A stretch of 37,127 bases of DNA from Methylococcaceae bacterium. Its GTDB lineage: Bacteria > Pseudomonadota > Gammaproteobacteria > Methylococcales > Methylomonadaceae. Below are positions 25,671-34,378 of this stretch, piece after piece (position 1 is the stretch's first letter; every line of letters starts with the position of its first letter). The position numbers and the translations under genes were made by a program. The DNA lies in contig JAUYBL010000018.1 in assembly GCA_030693065.1 (NCBI GenBank), forward strand, positions 1 through 37,127. The letters are read 5' to 3'. Under the pieces are notes generated by a model. The model did no database searches, had not been told where the DNA came from, and saw only the letters and a program-made list of their open reading frames with translations.

Positions 25671-25744
25671 GTAGGGTGGGCACGCTTTTTGTGCCCACGC
25701 GGGAATTCAAATTAAACGGTGTGCGGAAAAGCATTGCCCACCCT
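25671..25744. repeat. Small palindromic repeat element
   Basis: AGGGTGGGCA (25673-25682) and TGCCCACCCT (25735-25744) are exact terminal inverted repeats. A nested hairpin GTGGGCAC-GCTTTTT-GTGCCCAC lies at 25676-25698. There is no ORF. It marks the left side of the AT-rich AAA/RloB island. Confidence 0.75.
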
Positions 25745-25834
25745 TGTATGTATGAGTACGTTATTTATATAAACATGTATTTAATGTTAAATTTTGACTA
25801 TAATCGTTAAAAATTAACATTAAATTGATATTTT

Positions 25835-27109
25835 ATGATTATTGAGTTATCTGTAGAAAATTTCCGATCTATCAAAACAAGGCAAACATTTAGTCTTACC
25901 AAATCTAATTCTGATGAGTTAGTCGGAAATACTTTTGATCCCAATGTTCTTAGCGCTTCTCCACTACTCCGGTCAGCTGTAATTTATGGTGCTAATGCGG
26001 CTGGTAAGTCTAATTTCATCAAGGCTGTAAAGGTGATGAGAGAAATAGTGGCGAATTCAGCAAAAAACACTCAACGTGGTGACAAGTTATCTATTACTCA
26101 TTTCAAATTATGCGATTCAACAGTTGGAAAACCAACAGAGTTTGAGATTATCTTTATTGCTGAAGGTATCAAGTACCAATATGGTTTTTCCGCAACATCT
26201 GAAAGAGTAATGGAAGAATGGTTGTACGCATTTCCAAAATCAAGACCCCAACGCTGGTTTATTAGGGCATTTGATGAAGCTAAAAATGAATATGAGTGGG
26301 ATTTTAGTTCATTTTTAACTGGTAAAAAACAAACATGGAAAGACTCTACTCGGAACAATTCTTTATTTCTTTCTACCGCAGTAATGCTTAATAGTGAACA
26401 GCTTAAGCCAGTCTACGACTGGTTTACTAAAACGCTTAAAGTTGCAGGTATTGATGGATGGGGGGCTGGCTATACGGCTGAGCTTTGCACTGAAGTGGAC
26501 GGAAAAAAAGATGTTTTAAAATTTCTAAATGCAGCTGATTTAGATATTAACGATTTGAAACTTGAGTCAAAAAAAATTGATATTTCTATTTTACCTGATG
26601 ATATGCCTTCCGAATTAAAGGAGCGAATACTAAAAGATCTTGAGGGTGAGGAAATTGTAGACATCAAAACCGTTCATACAACAGCACAAGGAAAAGACGT
26701 TTTATTTGAACTTGATGATGAGTCTGATGGCACAAGAAAAATTTTCGCATTTGCTGGTCCGTGGATTGACTCTTTGAAAAACGGCAAAGTTTTATTTATT
26801 GATGAACTGCATGATAGTTTGCATCCTCATATTGTTAAATTTTTGGTAAATCTTTTTCATAGCAAAAAAACAAACCCTAAAAATGCACAGTTAATTTTCA
26901 CGACTCATGAAACATCAATTTTGGATCAAGATGTTTTTAGGCGAGATCAAATTTGGTTTTGTAAAAAAGAAACAGATCAGACAACAGAAATTTATCCATT
27001 GTCAGATTTTAGCCCTCGGAAGGGTGTTGAAAATCTTGAAAAATCCTATTTGTCGGGGAGATATAGTGCATTACCTGTAGTGAGCACATTAGAGCTGCTT
27101 GGAGAATAG
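25835..27109 (+). CDS. AAA-family ATPase (RloA-like), candidate defense protein
   Basis: 424-aa ABC/SMC-type ATPase of the AAA_15/AAA_21 group. It starts with the typical MIIELSVENFRSIKTRQTFS. Walker A is GANAAGKS (residues 52-59), the signature region reads ESDGTRKIFAFAG, Walker B is VLFIDELHDSLHP, and the H-loop is LIFTTHETSILDQ. A helical insertion of about 150 residues lies between the ATPase lobes. Such ATPases pair with Toprim-like or nuclease effectors in several antiphage modules (OLD/Gabija, PARIS, Rlo proteins of restriction loci). Its stop is two bases before the RloB-like start. The DNA is visibly richer in A and T than neighbouring genes, suggesting horizontal transfer. The RloA label follows from its partner and is inference. 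Confidence 0.85.
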   Translation: MIIELSVENFRSIKTRQTFSLTKSNSDELVGNTFDPNVLSASPLLRSAVIYGANAAGKSNFIKAVKVMREIVANSAKNTQRGDKLSITHFKLCDSTVGKPTEFEIIFIAEGIKYQYGFSATSERVMEEWLYAFPKSRPQRWFIRAFDEAKNEYEWDFSSFLTGKKQTWKDSTRNNSLFLSTAVMLNSEQLKPVYDWFTKTLKVAGIDGWGAGYTAELCTEVDGKKDVLKFLNAADLDINDLKLESKKIDISILPDDMPSELKERILKDLEGEEIVDIKTVHTTAQGKDVLFELDDESDGTRKIFAFAGPWIDSLKNGKVLFIDELHDSLHPHIVKFLVNLFHSKKTNPKNAQLIFTTHETSILDQDVFRRDQIWFCKKETDQTTEIYPLSDFSPRKGVENLEKSYLSGRYSALPVVSTLELLGE

Positions 27110-27111
27110 TT

Positions 27112-27828
27112 TTGGGTAGTGAAGATTTGTTTCATAAACGCAAAGCGAAAAAACAACAAGATAGCGTTCGACGCAGTGCAAACCGTAAGCCTTACGATCA
27201 TGTCCTTATTGTTTGTGAAGGTGAAAAAACAGAACCTTTTTATTTTGAAGAAATGAGGATTCATTTAGATCTTGACTCTGCCAATATTAAAGTTGATGGC
27301 AGTTGTGACTCTAGTCCAAAAAGTGTTGTGGAGTATGGTCAAGAGTTATTTATTAAAGAAAGAGTTAACGCAGGAAATTATGACCGTGTATTTTGTGTTT
27401 TTGATAGAGATCAACATGAAACTTTTGACTACGCCTTAGATAAAATAAACTCAATCAATTTTGAATTAAAAAATGAAGGATATTCCGAAGGAGATGTTTT
27501 CATGGCAATTCGATCAATACCCGCTTTTGAATATTGGTTTTTGCTGCATTTCATTCCGTCGACAAAACCTTATTCTCATTTAGAAACTAAAAGCGTAGGG
27601 GATCAAGTGATCGATGACTTAAAGACTTATCTACCTAATTACGAAAAGAAACAAAAAGGAATCTACAAATATTCAATAGATAATGAGCTAATTGATGCGG
27701 CCAAAGCCCACTCTAAAAGAATCTTTGAAAACTCAAAAAGTACTGGGGATATAAATCCAAGTACAAATGTTCATGATTTAGTTGAGTACTTAGAGAAATT
27801 GAAGCAATTAACTAAACGCTCCACTTGA
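27112..27828 (+). CDS. RloB-family Toprim-like protein
   Basis: 238-aa protein of the RloB family, the probable effector of the preceding ATPase. A basic N-terminus leads to VLIVCEGEKTEPFYFEEM, where E36/E38 match the Toprim glutamate. VFCVFDRDQHE (D98, D100) supplies the DxD-like metal site, and AIRSIPAFEYWFLLHF (E140) is the third conserved block typical of RloB. Acidic residues in this fold are used by nucleases and primases; an RNA- or DNA-cleaving role is plausible but unproven. The start is TTG at 27112 with GGAGA (27101-27105) six bases upstream, inside the end of the ATPase gene, so translation is coupled. It shares the same AT-rich composition. Confidence 0.85.
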   Translation: MGSEDLFHKRKAKKQQDSVRRSANRKPYDHVLIVCEGEKTEPFYFEEMRIHLDLDSANIKVDGSCDSSPKSVVEYGQELFIKERVNAGNYDRVFCVFDRDQHETFDYALDKINSINFELKNEGYSEGDVFMAIRSIPAFEYWFLLHFIPSTKPYSHLETKSVGDQVIDDLKTYLPNYEKKQKGIYKYSIDNELIDAAKAHSKRIFENSKSTGDINPSTNVHDLVEYLEKLKQLTKRST

Positions 27829-27852
27829 CCTCAAAAATCAAGTGGGATTGTG
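27821..27852 (+). terminator. Possible terminator after the RloB-like gene
   Basis: CCACTTGA (27821-27828) pairs with TCAAGTGG (27838-27845) around a nine-base loop and includes the stop codon. Downstream sequence is T-rich but interrupted (GATTGTGGTTCTTT), so strength is doubtful. Confidence 0.4.
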
Positions 27853-27929
27853 GTTCTTTCGACTGACTTTTCGGTCATTGCCCGATTAACTTGAGGCCAG
27901 TATTCTGACGTGTCAAATCATTAGCTTAA

Positions 27930-28775
27930 TCAGCCTCTCGCAACTGGCCTATTTTTATTCTTAATCCATTCGCTCCAAGAGCCAGCATAGAGCTTCGATC
28001 CCGTAAGCCCGGCGTGTTCCATCGCCAACAAATTATGACAGCCGGTAACGCCCGAGCCGCAATAATGCACGACTTGTTCGGGAGCGGTACTGCCAATCAA
28101 TTGCTTAAATTGGCTGCGTAATGCGTCGGGAGTTAAAAATAAGCCCTGGCTATCGAGGTTGAGTTGAAACGGCCGGTTGAGTGCGCCGGGTATATGACCA
28201 GCCACCGGGTCGATGGGTTCTTGCTCGCCGCGATAGCGTTCCGGGGTTCTGGCGTCGATCAGGCAAATGGATTTTCTCGCCAAGCTGTTTTGCACTTGGA
28301 GGGCATCCAGCCATAAGTCATTGTTTAAATAAGGTCTGAAAGTCGTGGCTTTGACTGCGGGCAAAGCCGTCGTTAATGCCAAGCCTTGTTTCTGCCAGTG
28401 CTTGATGCCGCCATCCAACACGGCGACATTGTCATGCCCCAACACGCGTAACAACCACCATAGCCGATCGGCAAAGGCGCCACCTGCATCGTCATAGACA
28501 ACCACTTGGTTGCGGTTGCTCACGCCCCAATTGCCCAGTTTTTGCGCTAACACGACAACGTTAGGCAAGGGATGGCGGCCAGTGTGATCGGTAATCGTGG
28601 ACGACAAATCTTTATCAAGATGAGCGTAGCGAGCGCCGGGAATGTGGCCATGGCGATAAGCGCTGCCGCCCGCTTCGGGTTCTGCCAACGAAAATCGGCA
28701 GTCGAAAATAACCCAATCGGGATCGGTTAGGTGTTGGTTAAGCGTTTCGGCGGAGATGAGTGTTTTATAGGTCAT
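27930..28775 (-). CDS. sseA: Sulfurtransferase (rhodanese / 3-mercaptopyruvate type)
   Basis: 281-aa enzyme with two rhodanese domains, an inactive N-terminal one (WVIFDCRFSL...VVVYDDAGGAFADRLWW) and a catalytic C-terminal one. The active loop is C239-G-S-G-V-T, as in 3-mercaptopyruvate sulfurtransferases (CGSGVT), rather than CRKGVT of thiosulfate sulfurtransferases. It moves a sulfane sulfur to thiols or cyanide in the cytoplasm. The start overlaps the upstream quinone oxidoreductase stop as ATGA, suggesting joint translation, although a functional link is not known to me. Confidence 0.92.
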   Translation of the reverse strand: MTYKTLISAETLNQHLTDPDWVIFDCRFSLAEPEAGGSAYRHGHIPGARYAHLDKDLSSTITDHTGRHPLPNVVVLAQKLGNWGVSNRNQVVVYDDAGGAFADRLWWLLRVLGHDNVAVLDGGIKHWQKQGLALTTALPAVKATTFRPYLNNDLWLDALQVQNSLARKSICLIDARTPERYRGEQEPIDPVAGHIPGALNRPFQLNLDSQGLFLTPDALRSQFKQLIGSTAPEQVVHYCGSGVTGCHNLLAMEHAGLTGSKLYAGSWSEWIKNKNRPVARG

Positions 28776-29758
28776 GTTGGATTTACCTCTAGGATGATTT
28801 TGCCAAAGTGTTGACTGCTTTCCATCAATTTGTGCGCTTTTGCCGCATCGCTTAAGCTAAAAGTGCTGTGAATAATTGGTTTTATTTTGCCGGTTGCCAA
28901 TAGCGGCCAGACATTGTTAAGCAATTGTTTGGCGATGTCGGCTTTGAAAGCGTTGTCTCGTGCCCGTAATGTCGAGCCGGTAATAGTCAGGCGTTTGAGC
29001 ATGATGGGCAGGAGATTGATGTCCGTTTTCGGGCCGTGCTGCACGGCAATCTGTACCAGTCTGGCGTCATCTGCCATGCATTTTATATTGCGAGGCAGGT
29101 AGTCGCCGCCGACCATATCCAGAATAACATCGACGCCTTTATTCTGGGTAAGGTTGAGGATGGCGTCGACAAAATCCTCAGCGTGGTAATTGATGGTTGC
29201 ATCGGCGCCCAGTTGCAAACACCGCTGGCATTTATCCGAATTGCCTGCGGTGACAAACACCTTGGCGTTAAAGGCTTTGGCTAGTTGAATCGCCGTGGTG
29301 CCGATGCCGCTGCTGCCGCCATGAATCAATAACGTTTCGCTGGCTTGCAAGCGTGCACGGTCGAAGACATTGCTCCAGACCGTGAAAAAGGTTTCCGGTA
29401 ATGCCGCGGTCTGGACAAGCGACAGGCCTGCAGGAATGGGCAAGCAACAATCGGCCGAAGCCAGACAGTATTCGGCATAACCGCCGCCGGTGACTAAGGC
29501 GCACACATGATCGCCGATATTTAAATCTTCAATTTGCTCACCCAGGGCGATAACGGTGCCGGAGATTTCCAAGCCAGGAATATCTGATGCGCCGGGAGGC
29601 GCTGGGTACAGGCCTTTACGCTGCATCACATCCGGTCGATTGACCCCAGCCGCGGCAACCTTGATCAGCACTTGATGGGCTGCAGGCGTTGGTGTGGTCC
29701 GGGTTGTAAGACTCAGAACCTCGGGGCCGCCCGGTGCGGTGATTTCAATGGCGCGCAT
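28772..29758 (-). CDS. NAD(P)H-quinone oxidoreductase, zinc-independent MDR family
   Basis: Medium-chain reductase of the quinone oxidoreductase (QOR/PIG3) type, 328 aa from the ATG at 29758 (MRAIEITAPGGPEVL). A GroES-like domain comes first (GVNRPDVMQRKGLYPAPPG), then a Rossmann domain with LLIHGGSSGIGTTAIQLAKA binding NADPH. The Cys/His ligands of zinc alcohol dehydrogenases are absent. In-frame ATGs at 29776 and 29788 would add only Pro/Thr residues, and none has a clear Shine-Dalgarno sequence; the family N-terminus favours 29758. It overlaps the sulfurtransferase by four bases. Confidence 0.9.
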   Translation of the reverse strand: MRAIEITAPGGPEVLSLTTRTTPTPAAHQVLIKVAAAGVNRPDVMQRKGLYPAPPGASDIPGLEISGTVIALGEQIEDLNIGDHVCALVTGGGYAEYCLASADCCLPIPAGLSLVQTAALPETFFTVWSNVFDRARLQASETLLIHGGSSGIGTTAIQLAKAFNAKVFVTAGNSDKCQRCLQLGADATINYHAEDFVDAILNLTQNKGVDVILDMVGGDYLPRNIKCMADDARLVQIAVQHGPKTDINLLPIMLKRLTITGSTLRARDNAFKADIAKQLLNNVWPLLATGKIKPIIHSTFSLSDAAKAHKLMESSQHFGKIILEVNPT

Positions 29759-29821
29759 GGTTGTGGGGGTGGGCATGGCTATCGGCATTTAAAGCTAAGT
29801 TTGCGGCATTATAGTTCTGTC

Positions 29822-30388
29822 CTACGAGCTAAGCGAAATGTTATAGCGATCTCGATGCACCGAATAAAATAAGCATACCTCTTCACGATGTCGCGTTTCT
29901 GCCCAGATGAGACGTTCGCCGCAAGGCTCCATCCCCAGCTTGCGCATCACGGCAAACGAAGCAGTGTTTTCAAGTTGGGCGCCGCTTTCTATGTTTTCCA
30001 GTTCCAGCCGCTCGAATCCGATTGCAAGGGCTTGTGCCGCGGCCTCGCTCGCGTAACCGCAACGGTGATAAGCCTCGTTAAGCCAGTAACCTAGGTCGCC
30101 AATGCCGGGTTGTGTTTCGTTGCGCGATATTCGTATCCAGCCCATTAATGCCCGGTCTTCTAGGCGTTCAACCAGAAAGTGCAGTGCGCTGCCCTCGGTA
30201 ATTTCTAGACGGGCTCGAAGAATTCTGGCAACAACCATCGCTTCGGTTATCGGGGCTGGCCATGCGGCAAGCCAGCGACTAACTTCCGGCGTCACTAGTT
30301 TGGCAATATCTGTGGCATCGTTAACATCAGGACAGCGAAGACGAGTGCGTGGTGTGTCGATAGCTTCGAACAGATCGTCGATGTTCAT
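29822..30388 (-). CDS. GNAT acetyltransferase (RimJ/RimL-like)
   Basis: 188-aa acetyltransferase of the RimJ/RimL type (Acetyltransf_3). It begins with the typical TPRTRLRCPDVNDATDIAKL, has MGWIRISRNETQPGIGDLGY, the acetyl-CoA-binding turn YHRCGYASEAAAQALAIG, and the late ENIESGAQLENTASFAVMRK and LGMEPCGE motifs. Substrates in this group are protein N-termini, antibiotics or small amines; none can be chosen here. It follows the PaiB-like gene by 15 bases on the same strand. Confidence 0.88.
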   Translation of the reverse strand: MNIDDLFEAIDTPRTRLRCPDVNDATDIAKLVTPEVSRWLAAWPAPITEAMVVARILRARLEITEGSALHFLVERLEDRALMGWIRISRNETQPGIGDLGYWLNEAYHRCGYASEAAAQALAIGFERLELENIESGAQLENTASFAVMRKLGMEPCGERLIWAETRHREEVCLFYSVHRDRYNISLSS

Positions 30389-30403
30389 ATTCAGCTCGCC
30401 TTG

Positions 30404-31036
30404 CTATGGCTTTTGACAAGTCTTGATAAGTGCGGCTGCTTCCACCTTACCACATTCGTTCAAGCCGTTAATTACGCCGATTTGGTTTTCCGCCGGTTGA
30501 TTCTGGCTGACTTTCCATTTGCCGGACAAGCGCGTCACGGTAATTTCAATGCCGATAATCTGCTCGATCAATTTTTCAGTAAAGTCGTGCGGCGCATCCG
30601 ACACTGCCCAAGGTTTCGGGAATGCAGCCTCATGTTCCGCTGTCAGCGTTTCAAGCTGGTTACGAATCCACGCCGCATCATCGATTACTCGCATGGTGCC
30701 GTAAGCATGCACGGCGGCATAGTTCCAGGTGGGTACCACTTTGCCGGTTTGCTGTTTGGTTACGTACCGGGATGGCGAGATATAAGCATTTGCCGCCTGA
30801 AACACGGTCAGTATTTCCGTCTGTTGATCGAAATCGCCCCACATTGGATTTGAACGTACGACGTGCCCGCGTAAGGTTCCGAATGGCGAGCCGCCGTCTA
30901 CTACTAAATGCAGCGGAATGTGGTTGGCGTTGAGGCCATCGGCGGATAAGGTGACCAATGTTGCCAGCGGATAATCGCGAATCAAGGCTTGCATAACATC
31001 GATTCTGGGTTCGTCGAAAGGTTTGGGGATATACAT
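30404..31036 (-). CDS. PaiB-family FMN-binding protein
   Basis: 210-aa protein of the PaiB/FMN-binding split-barrel family (PF04299). Landmarks are the N-terminal MYIPKPFDEPRIDVMQALIR, the flavin-fold strand YPLATLVTLSADGLNANHIP, LRGHVVRSNPMW, VFQAANAYISPSRY and VVPTWNYAAVHAYG. In Bacillus, PaiB is described as a transcriptional repressor of sporulation and degradative genes next to the acetyltransferase PaiA; many homologues are simply flavin proteins. Here it also lies beside a GNAT gene, though that one is RimL-like and not clearly PaiA. Confidence 0.9.
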   Translation of the reverse strand: MYIPKPFDEPRIDVMQALIRDYPLATLVTLSADGLNANHIPLHLVVDGGSPFGTLRGHVVRSNPMWGDFDQQTEILTVFQAANAYISPSRYVTKQQTGKVVPTWNYAAVHAYGTMRVIDDAAWIRNQLETLTAEHEAAFPKPWAVSDAPHDFTEKLIEQIIGIEITVTRLSGKWKVSQNQPAENQIGVINGLNECGKVEAAALIKTCQKP

Positions 31037-31066
31037 AATGGCTGTTATCAGGTTGGAAATAATTGC

Positions 31067-31459
31067 CTATTGTTCCGGCCATTCTGGGTAAGAAGGCAGG
31101 TTGTCATAATCTAGCCAGGGCACATCGTGCGATTTCCAGATGTGTCGTTGCGGGGCAACACCAGGGTCATCATCCAGCGTCGCGATCCGCAGGATTACAT
31201 GAGGTTGATTGACACGCTCAGCCAGCAAATGCGAGCCGCAGATAGAACAGAAATGACGCAGCTTTCCTGGCGATGACTCGAAAGATGACAGTTTTTCTTC
31301 GCCTTTCAGCCAGCGAAAATGCTCACGCATGACGCCGGCGGTCGTAGCAAACGGCGCGGCATGTGCTTTTTGGCAAGTACGGCAATGACAGTGGCCGACT
31401 GGCATATCAATGCTGTCGATTTCGTATGCAATTGACTGACATAAACAACTACCTTTCAT
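31067..31459 (-). CDS. GFA-family zinc protein
   Basis: 130-aa protein of the GFA (glutathione-dependent formaldehyde-activating, Mss4-like) family. Zinc ligands are C5/C7 (GSCLCQSIAYE), the second set C24, C26, C29 (GHCHCRTCQKAHA) and the later FCSICGSHL pair. The family is named for an enzyme proposed to form S-hydroxymethylglutathione from formaldehyde, but most members, including this one, are of uncertain activity. The link is suggestive if the host is a methylotroph. AAGGAAAG precedes the ATG. It is first in a same-strand run with PaiB-like and GNAT genes. Confidence 0.9.
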   Translation of the reverse strand: MKGSCLCQSIAYEIDSIDMPVGHCHCRTCQKAHAAPFATTAGVMREHFRWLKGEEKLSSFESSPGKLRHFCSICGSHLLAERVNQPHVILRIATLDDDPGVAPQRHIWKSHDVPWLDYDNLPSYPEWPEQ

Positions 31460-31802
31460 GTGCTTTCCTTAATATGCTCGTGGTTAGTTTGCATTAGGTA
31501 ATTCAAAGACTCCGGTTATATGCATCAAACAACCTAACCCATAACGTGGCGCCTAATTCATCGCTTGATTGTTTGAGTTGCGCCGGGTAGGCGATAATTG
31601 AAAAATAAGTGATGGCATTAGACTGGATTCTGTTATTAGGGGCAACTGTTAATATTTGAATGGCACAAGTTCCGAGTGTCTTAACTTTTTATGTCAAAAT
31701 GGCGTTACTAGCATGACAAGAGAATTGAAAAGTTACTATCAATGTTCTTCTTTTCTGGCATTCAACAGCTTTTTATAAACAATGTGTGGGCAGGACGATT
31801 AG
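31460..31802. other. 343-base divergent intergenic region
   Basis: Spacer between the GFA gene (minus) and argC (plus). It must carry both promoters. I see AT-rich stretches and no repeat, RNA gene or ORF. A half ARG-box-like TTTGAAT near 31654 lacks its partner half, so no operator is called. Confidence 0.55.
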
Positions 31803-32834
31803 ATGATTCAAGCAGGTATTGTTGGTGGGACCGGTTACACCGGTGTGGAGTTATTGCGGATTTTGGCTGGGCATCCGCAAGTGGCAGTGTCGGTGGTGAC
31901 TTCGCGGGCTGATGCTGGGCTTAGAGTAGATGCGTTGTATCCAAGTTTGCGCGGACACATTGACGCAATCTTTAGTGCTCCCGAGCTTGAAACATTGGCT
32001 GAATGCGATGTGGTTTTTTTTGCTACGCCCAATGGTACTGCGATGTTAATGGCCGAGCAATTACTGGCTCGTGGCGTGAAGGTGATCGATTTATCGGCCG
32101 ATTTTCGATTACAACACGTCCAGGAATGGGAGCAGTGGTATGGAATGACGCATGCTTGTCCTGACTTGATTAGCGAGGCGGTGTATGGTTTGCCGGAAAT
32201 CAATCGTGAAGCTATCAAAAATGCGCGCTTGCTGGCTTGTCCCGGATGTTATCCGACAGCGGTACAGCTGGGATTTTTGCCGCTGATTGAAAATGGTTTA
32301 GTCGACATCGAGCATTTGATTGCTGATGTTAAATCAGGCGTGAGTGGTGCCGGACGTAAGGCCGAATTGGCGACCTTGATGAGTGAAACCGGCGAGAGCT
32401 TTAAGGCTTATGCGGTTAGCGGGCATAGACATTTGCCGGAGATCGTCCAGGGTCTAAGCTTGGTTGCTGGCAAGCCGGTGGGCTTGACGTTTGTGCCGCA
32501 TTTAACTCCCATGATTAGAGGTATTCATGCCACGCTTTACGCACAGTCGGATGTTGCCTTGAGCGATTTACAGGCATTGTATGAACAGCGCTATCAAGAT
32601 GAAGTATTTGTTGATGTGTTGCCGCAGAGCTCGCACCCCGATACCCGCAATGTCAGGGGCAGTAATAATTGCCAGATCTCTCTACATCAGCCGCAAAGCG
32701 GTAAAACGATTGTGGTGTTATCGGTGATTGATAACCTGGTGAAAGGTGCGGCTGGGCAGGCGGTGCAAAATATGAATCTTATGTTTGGCTTGCAAGAAGA
32801 TCTAAGTTTAAGGATCGTAGCGCTCTACCCTTAA
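31803..32834 (+). CDS. argC: N-acetyl-gamma-glutamyl-phosphate reductase
   Basis: NADPH-dependent enzyme of 343 aa, the third step of arginine biosynthesis, converting N-acetylglutamyl phosphate to the semialdehyde. The Rossmann motif [17 protein letters not shown] opens the chain. The catalytic cysteine is C149 in [13 protein letters not shown], and the late SGHRHLPEI and [18 protein letters not shown] motifs are intact. It heads the argC-erpA pair; anmK, the M23 peptidase and tyrS follow in the order known from Pseudomonas. Confidence 0.97.
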   Translation: MIQAGIVGGTGYTGVELLRILAGHPQVAVSVVTSRADAGLRVDALYPSLRGHIDAIFSAPELETLAECDVVFFATPNGTAMLMAEQLLARGVKVIDLSADFRLQHVQEWEQWYGMTHACPDLISEAVYGLPEINREAIKNARLLACPGCYPTAVQLGFLPLIENGLVDIEHLIADVKSGVSGAGRKAELATLMSETGESFKAYAVSGHRHLPEIVQGLSLVAGKPVGLTFVPHLTPMIRGIHATLYAQSDVALSDLQALYEQRYQDEVFVDVLPQSSHPDTRNVRGSNNCQISLHQPQSGKTIVVLSVIDNLVKGAAGQAVQNMNLMFGLQEDLSLRIVALYP

Positions 32835-32901
32835 ATCTTGACTGTAACACTAGGTATAGTCATAATTCCTTAACTATTAATTTTTAGAGTGTGTTACTGC
32901 T

Positions 32902-33234
32902 ATGGCAAATCCAATTATTTTTACTGATAGCGCCGCGTCAAAAGTGAGCGAGCTGATTGCCGAAGAGGGCAATGACAATTTGAAATTACGCGTGTACGTT
33001 TCCGGTGGTGGTTGTTCCGGGTTTCAATACGGTTTTACCTTTGATGAAGAAATCAATGAAGACGATACCAGCGTCGAAAATGGCGGTGTTACCGTTTTGA
33101 TTGATGCTATGAGTATTCAGTATCTAAATGGTGCTGAAATCGACTACAAAGAAGATGTGTCTGGCGCGCAGTTTGTTATTCGCAATCCTAATGCAACAAC
33201 TACTTGTGGTTGCGGGTCTTCATTTTCGGCTTAA
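32902..33234 (+). CDS. erpA: Iron-sulfur cluster insertion protein ErpA
   Basis: A-type Fe-S carrier, 110 aa, delivering clusters to apoproteins, notably in isoprenoid synthesis and respiration. The three conserved cysteines are C38 ([12 protein letters not shown]) and C102/C104 (TTCGCGSSF). The acidic loop [13 protein letters not shown] is as in ErpA. It lies 67 bases after argC and converges on anmK with 13 bases between the stops. Confidence 0.95.
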   Translation: MANPIIFTDSAASKVSELIAEEGNDNLKLRVYVSGGGCSGFQYGFTFDEEINEDDTSVENGGVTVLIDAMSIQYLNGAEIDYKEDVSGAQFVIRNPNATTTCGCGSSFSA

Positions 33235-33247
33235 TCCAATTGATCGT

Positions 33248-34369
33248 CTAGTTCGTGCTTCCAGGGTAAATCCCACCTAAAATCACAGAGTTTTTCGCTC
33301 CAGTGACTTCTTTTAGGTTGCCAGGCAAATTGTTATAAGTTTGTCTGGCCAGCCACGCAAAAGCTACAGCTTCAACGTGATCAGGATGAATGCCATACTC
33401 TGCCGTAGACTCAATAGGGCAATCTAGCTGTTGTTCGATTAACTGCAGAAAATAGTGGTTATGGATTCCGCCACCGCAAATCAAAACTCGTTCAGTATCA
33501 GGTGCATGTAGTTTGATTGCATCGCAAATTGTGCTTGCCGATAAAAAGCATAGTGTCGCTTGAATATCTTCTGGATTGAATTTGTCGGCATCAACATATT
33601 GATAAAGCCAGGGTAAAGAGAAATATTCTTTACCGGTACTTTTGGGTGGTGCAGCGCTGAAGTAAAGGTCCTGCTTTAATTGCTCAAACAGTTCATGGTT
33701 AACAGAACCTGATTGAGCCCATTCGCCGTTTTTGTCATAGCCAAGCTGTTGGTGCTTGTTAATCCAGCAATCCATTAGCGTATTGCCTGGGCCGGTATCG
33801 AAGCCTGTGACAGAATCGGACTTGTTTTTAGGTAAAACAGTTATATTCGCAATGCCGCCGATGTTAACAATGCAGCGGTTTTCGTCTGGATTTGAAAAAA
33901 CAGCTTGATGGAATGCCGGCACCAGTGGTGCGCCTTGGCCTTGTGCTGCGATGTCTCTGCGTCTGAAATCGGCAATCGTCGTAATGCCTGTTTGCTCAGC
34001 AATTATATTAGGATCGGCGATTTGCAGTGAAAATGGCCAGTGATTATCAGGATCGTGATAAACGGTTTGACCGTGACTGCCGATGGCTTTGATTGAAGAA
34101 GCAGAAATGGCTGCTTTTTTGAGTAATGATTTTACTGATTGCGAAAATAACAGTCCAAGCCGAGCGTCTAATGCCCCGTAATCTTTTAATGAAATATGAA
34201 TGTCTGGCTGACTTATAAGCTTGATTTGCTGTTGAACCTCAGCGGCAAATGGGCTGAAATCGAAGGCAATTAGTTGGGTTTTATTATTTGTAAAATCAAC
34301 CAAAGCTGCGTCAATGCCATCGACACTGGTCCCAGACATTAGACCAATGTAAAAATCAGAGCCGGACAT
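33248..34369 (-). CDS. anmK: Anhydro-N-acetylmuramic acid kinase
   Basis: 373-aa sugar kinase of the actin-like ATPase fold, which hydrolyses and phosphorylates 1,6-anhydro-MurNAc to MurNAc-6-P in cell-wall recycling. Key segments are the phosphate loop LMSGTSVDGIDAALVDF, GSHGQTVYHDP, IADFRRRDIAAQGQGAPLVP, NIGGIANITVLP, GFDTGPGNTLMDCW and VLICGGGIHNHYFL. The gene starts nine bases after the M23 peptidase stop; both act on the sacculus or its fragments. Confidence 0.96.
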   Translation of the reverse strand: MSGSDFYIGLMSGTSVDGIDAALVDFTNNKTQLIAFDFSPFAAEVQQQIKLISQPDIHISLKDYGALDARLGLLFSQSVKSLLKKAAISASSIKAIGSHGQTVYHDPDNHWPFSLQIADPNIIAEQTGITTIADFRRRDIAAQGQGAPLVPAFHQAVFSNPDENRCIVNIGGIANITVLPKNKSDSVTGFDTGPGNTLMDCWINKHQQLGYDKNGEWAQSGSVNHELFEQLKQDLYFSAAPPKSTGKEYFSLPWLYQYVDADKFNPEDIQATLCFLSASTICDAIKLHAPDTERVLICGGGIHNHYFLQLIEQQLDCPIESTAEYGIHPDHVEAVAFAWLARQTYNNLPGNLKEVTGAKNSVILGGIYPGSTN

Positions 34370-34378
34370 CTTATGGTG

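Noticed and set aside
31654-31675. ARG box before argC
   Set aside because: Only one half-site (TTTGAAT) is present.
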